IMG/VR virus record: IMGVR_UViG_3300008050_000290
Span: 1 to 25,001 of that record
Strand: one strand, 5' to 3'
Source: a virus
Length of the DNA stretch: 25,001 nt
Positions 22,778 to 25,001 of this stretch are shown here, one piece after another. The translations under genes and the position numbers were made by a program. Position 1 is the stretch's first letter. Every line of letters begins with the position of its first letter. Under the pieces are notes generated by a model that ran no database searches, was not told where the DNA came from, and saw only the letters and a program-made list of their open reading frames with translations.

Positions 22778-24505
22778 TTACGAAGTATGTTTTATTTTTT
22801 TTCTACTTTTTTGTGCTTTTTTACTATTTTTACGTTTTATATTGGTAATTATGTATTCCTTAATAACCAAAAACATCTTCTCACAATCGAAAAAGTGGTC
22901 TTTCCTGCTAACAGAAGACCAGTTCTCATAAGCATCACCGTTCTTAACCTTAATATCTGGTTGAACATCTATTAGTTGATTAACATATACATCCTTAACG
23001 TCACTTGGTATATAAAAGTAATTACTTCCTTTAGCTTTGTGGTTGTACAAGTAATATAATAACTCATTCTGATATACTTTAGGGTTCGCAAGTATCAACT
23101 TACCAGAACTACTGCTTAACCTAAATCTAGCTTGCGTCCTAGAGTTACCCTTATATAAGTAAAGGCCTGCTTTATCTTTTACATAATCAACAATCTCTCG
23201 TGTTCTATGTCCACCACTATCTATAATACCTGCTGTAAGGTGTTCACCTGAATAGATATCATTCCAAACATCGGTTAATGCAGGAGTGGTTTTAGCAATG
23301 CCGTAATCTAATAAGTAGGTGTTATTATTAATATCAATACCCCTAACAATCCAATAAAAACAATCATCTTGAGTATCAACCGAAAGAAAACGATATAGTA
23401 TCTCATTATTAGCTGGATAAGTTGATACCTTATGGTTATATAATGCTTGCTTATGACCTGTCATCTTAGTTCTATTGGAAAATGGTAAACCACGCATGGA
23501 ATTATCAAAAAACATTTGACTTTGTAAATTACTGCTTTTTCCTGCTTTTAGTTGTGCATGAGCTATGTTCTCCCAGGAGAAATATTCCATAAGACAAGCA
23601 AAAGCACCCCACTGATAACCAACATGTTTATCTAAACGCTCTGGGTATCTGTGAATAAAGCCTCCTTTTTGGGTCATTTCGTATTTTCTGGTTTCATTAT
23701 GTTCATGTCCACATCTGGGACATATCAATCTAATGCTATCAATTTCTATACTATCATTTTCGTTCATCTCCCATTGGAGATTGTGAACGTCACAGCTTCT
23801 AATAGTTAATTCATTGCAACCATAACAACGCAAATGCCAGTAACCTTGACTGCTATCCAAAAATTCTTGCCATATCCTGCCTGTCTTTTTAGTTGGAGAG
23901 CATACCTTTGCAAGTATACTCTCACTGAATGAACGACCACGCTTCCTTAGGTCCTGTAAGTTATCAATCCTACCCTCAAAGCTAGCCCAGTCATCAACTT
24001 CATCAGCAACGCATATCTTAGCACTAACAGATGTAACCCTAGAGCCAGACCCCTGAAAGTAACTCTTGAAGTTCGCAAAGTTATAACAGTCTTTTCTAGT
24101 GGTCTTCGGCAATACTAATTCACTAGCTAAGTCTGGAATATTTTGCATTAATGGCTTAATCTTTTGACTATTTATCTCTTCGGCTTTATCATCTGATGTG
24201 TAGCAAATCAAGGATAAACAAGGCATATACTGGAAACTCCAAAGCAGAGGGATTAACCAACTTAATGTCTTTCCCGTCTGCTCTGGAGCTACCACTGTAA
24301 CTTCCCTCTTTTTGCCCCCTAAATCCCAAGAGTTAATAACATCACCTAAATAAGGCGTTAATCCTAAATCAAAGTTAGTCCTTTCAGATGTGACATCCTT
24401 AGAAAAGTTTATGTTTTCCAAGGCCCAATCAAGAGGCTTCTTGAACTTCTTAGGAATCGTCTGCTGGAGTATTAGCCTAGTTGTTTCAATGCTTTGTTTA
24501 TGCAT
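22778..24505 (-). CDS. terL: Large terminase subunit, lambda gpA type
   Basis: A 575-residue packaging motor. The N-terminal ATPase carries a deviant Walker A, APEQTGKT (residues 73-80), and Walker B around VADEVD (166-171). Two CxxC pairs (Cys227/Cys230 and Cys262/Cys265) form a zinc ribbon between the ATPase and the nuclease. The nuclease domain has SVDTQDD (Asp377), IIDSGG (Asp429) and DHFFDCEKM (Asp540) as acidic metal-binding candidates. This architecture is that of the GpA family; the C terminus is very basic (KKAQKSRKK). It overlaps the small subunit by 34 bases, indicating coupled translation. It cuts concatemers, probably at cos-like sites by analogy with lambda; that is inference. 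Confidence 0.92.
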   Translation of the reverse strand: MHKQSIETTRLILQQTIPKKFKKPLDWALENINFSKDVTSERTNFDLGLTPYLGDVINSWDLGGKKREVTVVAPEQTGKTLSWLIPLLWSFQYMPCLSLICYTSDDKAEEINSQKIKPLMQNIPDLASELVLPKTTRKDCYNFANFKSYFQGSGSRVTSVSAKICVADEVDDWASFEGRIDNLQDLRKRGRSFSESILAKVCSPTKKTGRIWQEFLDSSQGYWHLRCYGCNELTIRSCDVHNLQWEMNENDSIEIDSIRLICPRCGHEHNETRKYEMTQKGGFIHRYPERLDKHVGYQWGAFACLMEYFSWENIAHAQLKAGKSSNLQSQMFFDNSMRGLPFSNRTKMTGHKQALYNHKVSTYPANNEILYRFLSVDTQDDCFYWIVRGIDINNNTYLLDYGIAKTTPALTDVWNDIYSGEHLTAGIIDSGGHRTREIVDYVKDKAGLYLYKGNSRTQARFRLSSSSGKLILANPKVYQNELLYYLYNHKAKGSNYFYIPSDVKDVYVNQLIDVQPDIKVKNGDAYENWSSVSRKDHFFDCEKMFLVIKEYIITNIKRKNSKKAQKSRKKIKHTS

Positions 24506-24870
24506 TCTTTAATCCTGTTGTATTCTGCGTCTGTCATGCTTACTTTAGCTAACTCTTTGCGTAATGGAAGCAGTATGCTTGTAACAATTTCCATTACCTC
24601 ACCTTTAAACTCTTCTCTTATTTGGTCTTGTTTTTCTTTTATCTGCTGTTCAATTTTTTGTATTTCAACAGCCATTTTTTTATTCTTAAGAGCTTCATTG
24701 TCTAGTAGTTCTGTAGGTGCAGAATCAGATGGTTTACCTATGTACCAATTACCGTTTCTTTTGAACGATTCCAGGCTGCCACGTTGGCATCTTCGCTGGA
24801 CATTTGTTTCAGTATGAAAACTGCCATCTTTTTTAGGATTAGCCTTAATCCACTGCTTGATAGTAAGCAT
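24472..24870 (-). CDS. terS: Small terminase subunit, lambda gpNu1 type
   Basis: A 132-residue protein with an N-terminal winged helix-turn-helix region (LTIKQWIKANPKKDG, then ETNVQRRCQRGSL as recognition helix region, then NWYIGKP as wing), as in gpNu1, which binds cos DNA. Residues ~55-90 form a coiled coil (KNKKMAVEIQKIEQQIKEKQ), probably for dimerisation, and the C-terminal region would bind the large subunit. AAGGAGG lies seven bases before the ATG. It is the first gene after promoter P1. Confidence 0.85.
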   Translation of the reverse strand: MLTIKQWIKANPKKDGSFHTETNVQRRCQRGSLESFKRNGNWYIGKPSDSAPTELLDNEALKNKKMAVEIQKIEQQIKEKQDQIREEFKGEVMEIVTSILLPLRKELAKVSMTDAEYNRIKECINKALKQLG

Positions 24871-24898
24871 TTTAGCCTCCTTTTTTTCTGGTTAAATT

Positions 24899-24909
24899 CC
24901 CTGTGAGGG
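24899..24909. repeat. Dyad next to the -10 of P1
   Basis: CCCT-GTG-AGGG is an inverted repeat one base beyond the -10 hexamer (24911-24916) and spans the expected transcription start, as the dyad at 22731-22743 does for P2. The arms are short, so the support is modest. Confidence 0.4.
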
Positions 24910-24910
24910 T

Positions 24911-24938
24911 AATATAGCACACTTCTTTATTAATTCAA
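24911..24938 (-). promoter_or_regulatory. Promoter for the terminase genes (P1)
   Basis: On the - strand, TTGAAT (24938-24933), 16 bases, TATATT (24916-24911), with TGC before the -10. It lies 41 bases upstream of the small terminase ATG. Similar in sequence and spacing to P2 and P3. Confidence 0.75.
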
Positions 24939-25001
24939 ACAAAAAAGTTACGTTTCCCAAAATTCTTAAAATTTATTTTTATCATGAGGATGCCCCACCA
25001 C
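24939..25001. other. AT-rich upstream sequence at the window edge
   Basis: These 63 bases upstream of P1 hold no gene I can support. Three short - strand frames enter from outside the window and end here, so the tail of an upstream gene is possible. A packaging (cos-like) site would be expected near here by analogy with lambda but cannot be seen. Confidence 0.3.

Noticed and set aside
24955-24990. A 16-codon - strand frame starting at an ATG near 24985
   Set aside because: Too short, no ribosome binding site, and probably chance in AT-rich DNA.

Overview
The window is part of the genome of a tailed double-stranded DNA phage, or a prophage, with a long non-contractile (siphovirus) tail. It is AT-rich and densely packed, with gene ends that overlap or nearly touch. 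The head genes follow the phage lambda order: small terminase, large terminase, gpW-like joiner, lambda-family portal, ClpP-type prohead protease, then capsid. Strong AGGAGG-type ribosome binding sites and sigma70-like promoters (TTGAAW, 16 bases, TATATT with an extended TGN) point to a host that uses ordinary Shine-Dalgarno initiation. A probable lipoprotein in the putative lysis region hints at a Gram-negative host. No integrase, repressor, tRNA, insertion sequence or CRISPR array was seen, so the lifestyle cannot be decided here.

Layout. (1) Bases 1-3498, + strand: an early or replication-type operon. It holds two tandem genes made of 23-residue Tyr/Cys-rich repeats (the first is cut by the window edge), a RuvC-like resolvase, a Cas4-like iron-sulfur nuclease and a superfamily 2 helicase with a zinc ribbon. 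(2) Bases 3490-4968, - strand: small proteins that may form a lysis or membrane-attack module. They are a coiled-coil protein with a C-terminal membrane anchor, a lipoprotein, a 44-residue protein and a small protein with a phospholipase A2-like HDxxY motif. No endolysin was recognised. (3) Bases 4979-11620, - strand: host-recognition genes, including a beta-helix/Ig-like protein, a fibre with an apparent beta-propeller, an 81-residue partner, and a fibre with a LamG lectin domain. (4) Bases 11686-16302, - strand: tail tip proteins and the tape measure. (5) Bases 16289-19055, - strand: tail assembly chaperone with a -1 frameshift, two related tube-like proteins, tail terminator, gp10-like protein and connector. 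(6) Bases 19145-24870, - strand: capsid, protease, portal, gpW, a 46-residue zinc ribbon and both terminase subunits.

The - strand genes would be read from right to left in assembly order. Three matching promoters lie before the terminase operon, before the zinc ribbon/head operon and before the lectin fibre gene. A strong 14-bp terminator follows the capsid gene and could set a high capsid-to-tail ratio. The two transcription units converge near base 3495, where the genes overlap by 9 bases without a clear terminator.

The points most worth following up are the two repeat-protein genes (83 identical bases), the shared promoter class with dyads placed around it, the programmed frameshift, the HDxxY protein, the promoter-linked zinc ribbon, and the beta-propeller inside a tail fibre.
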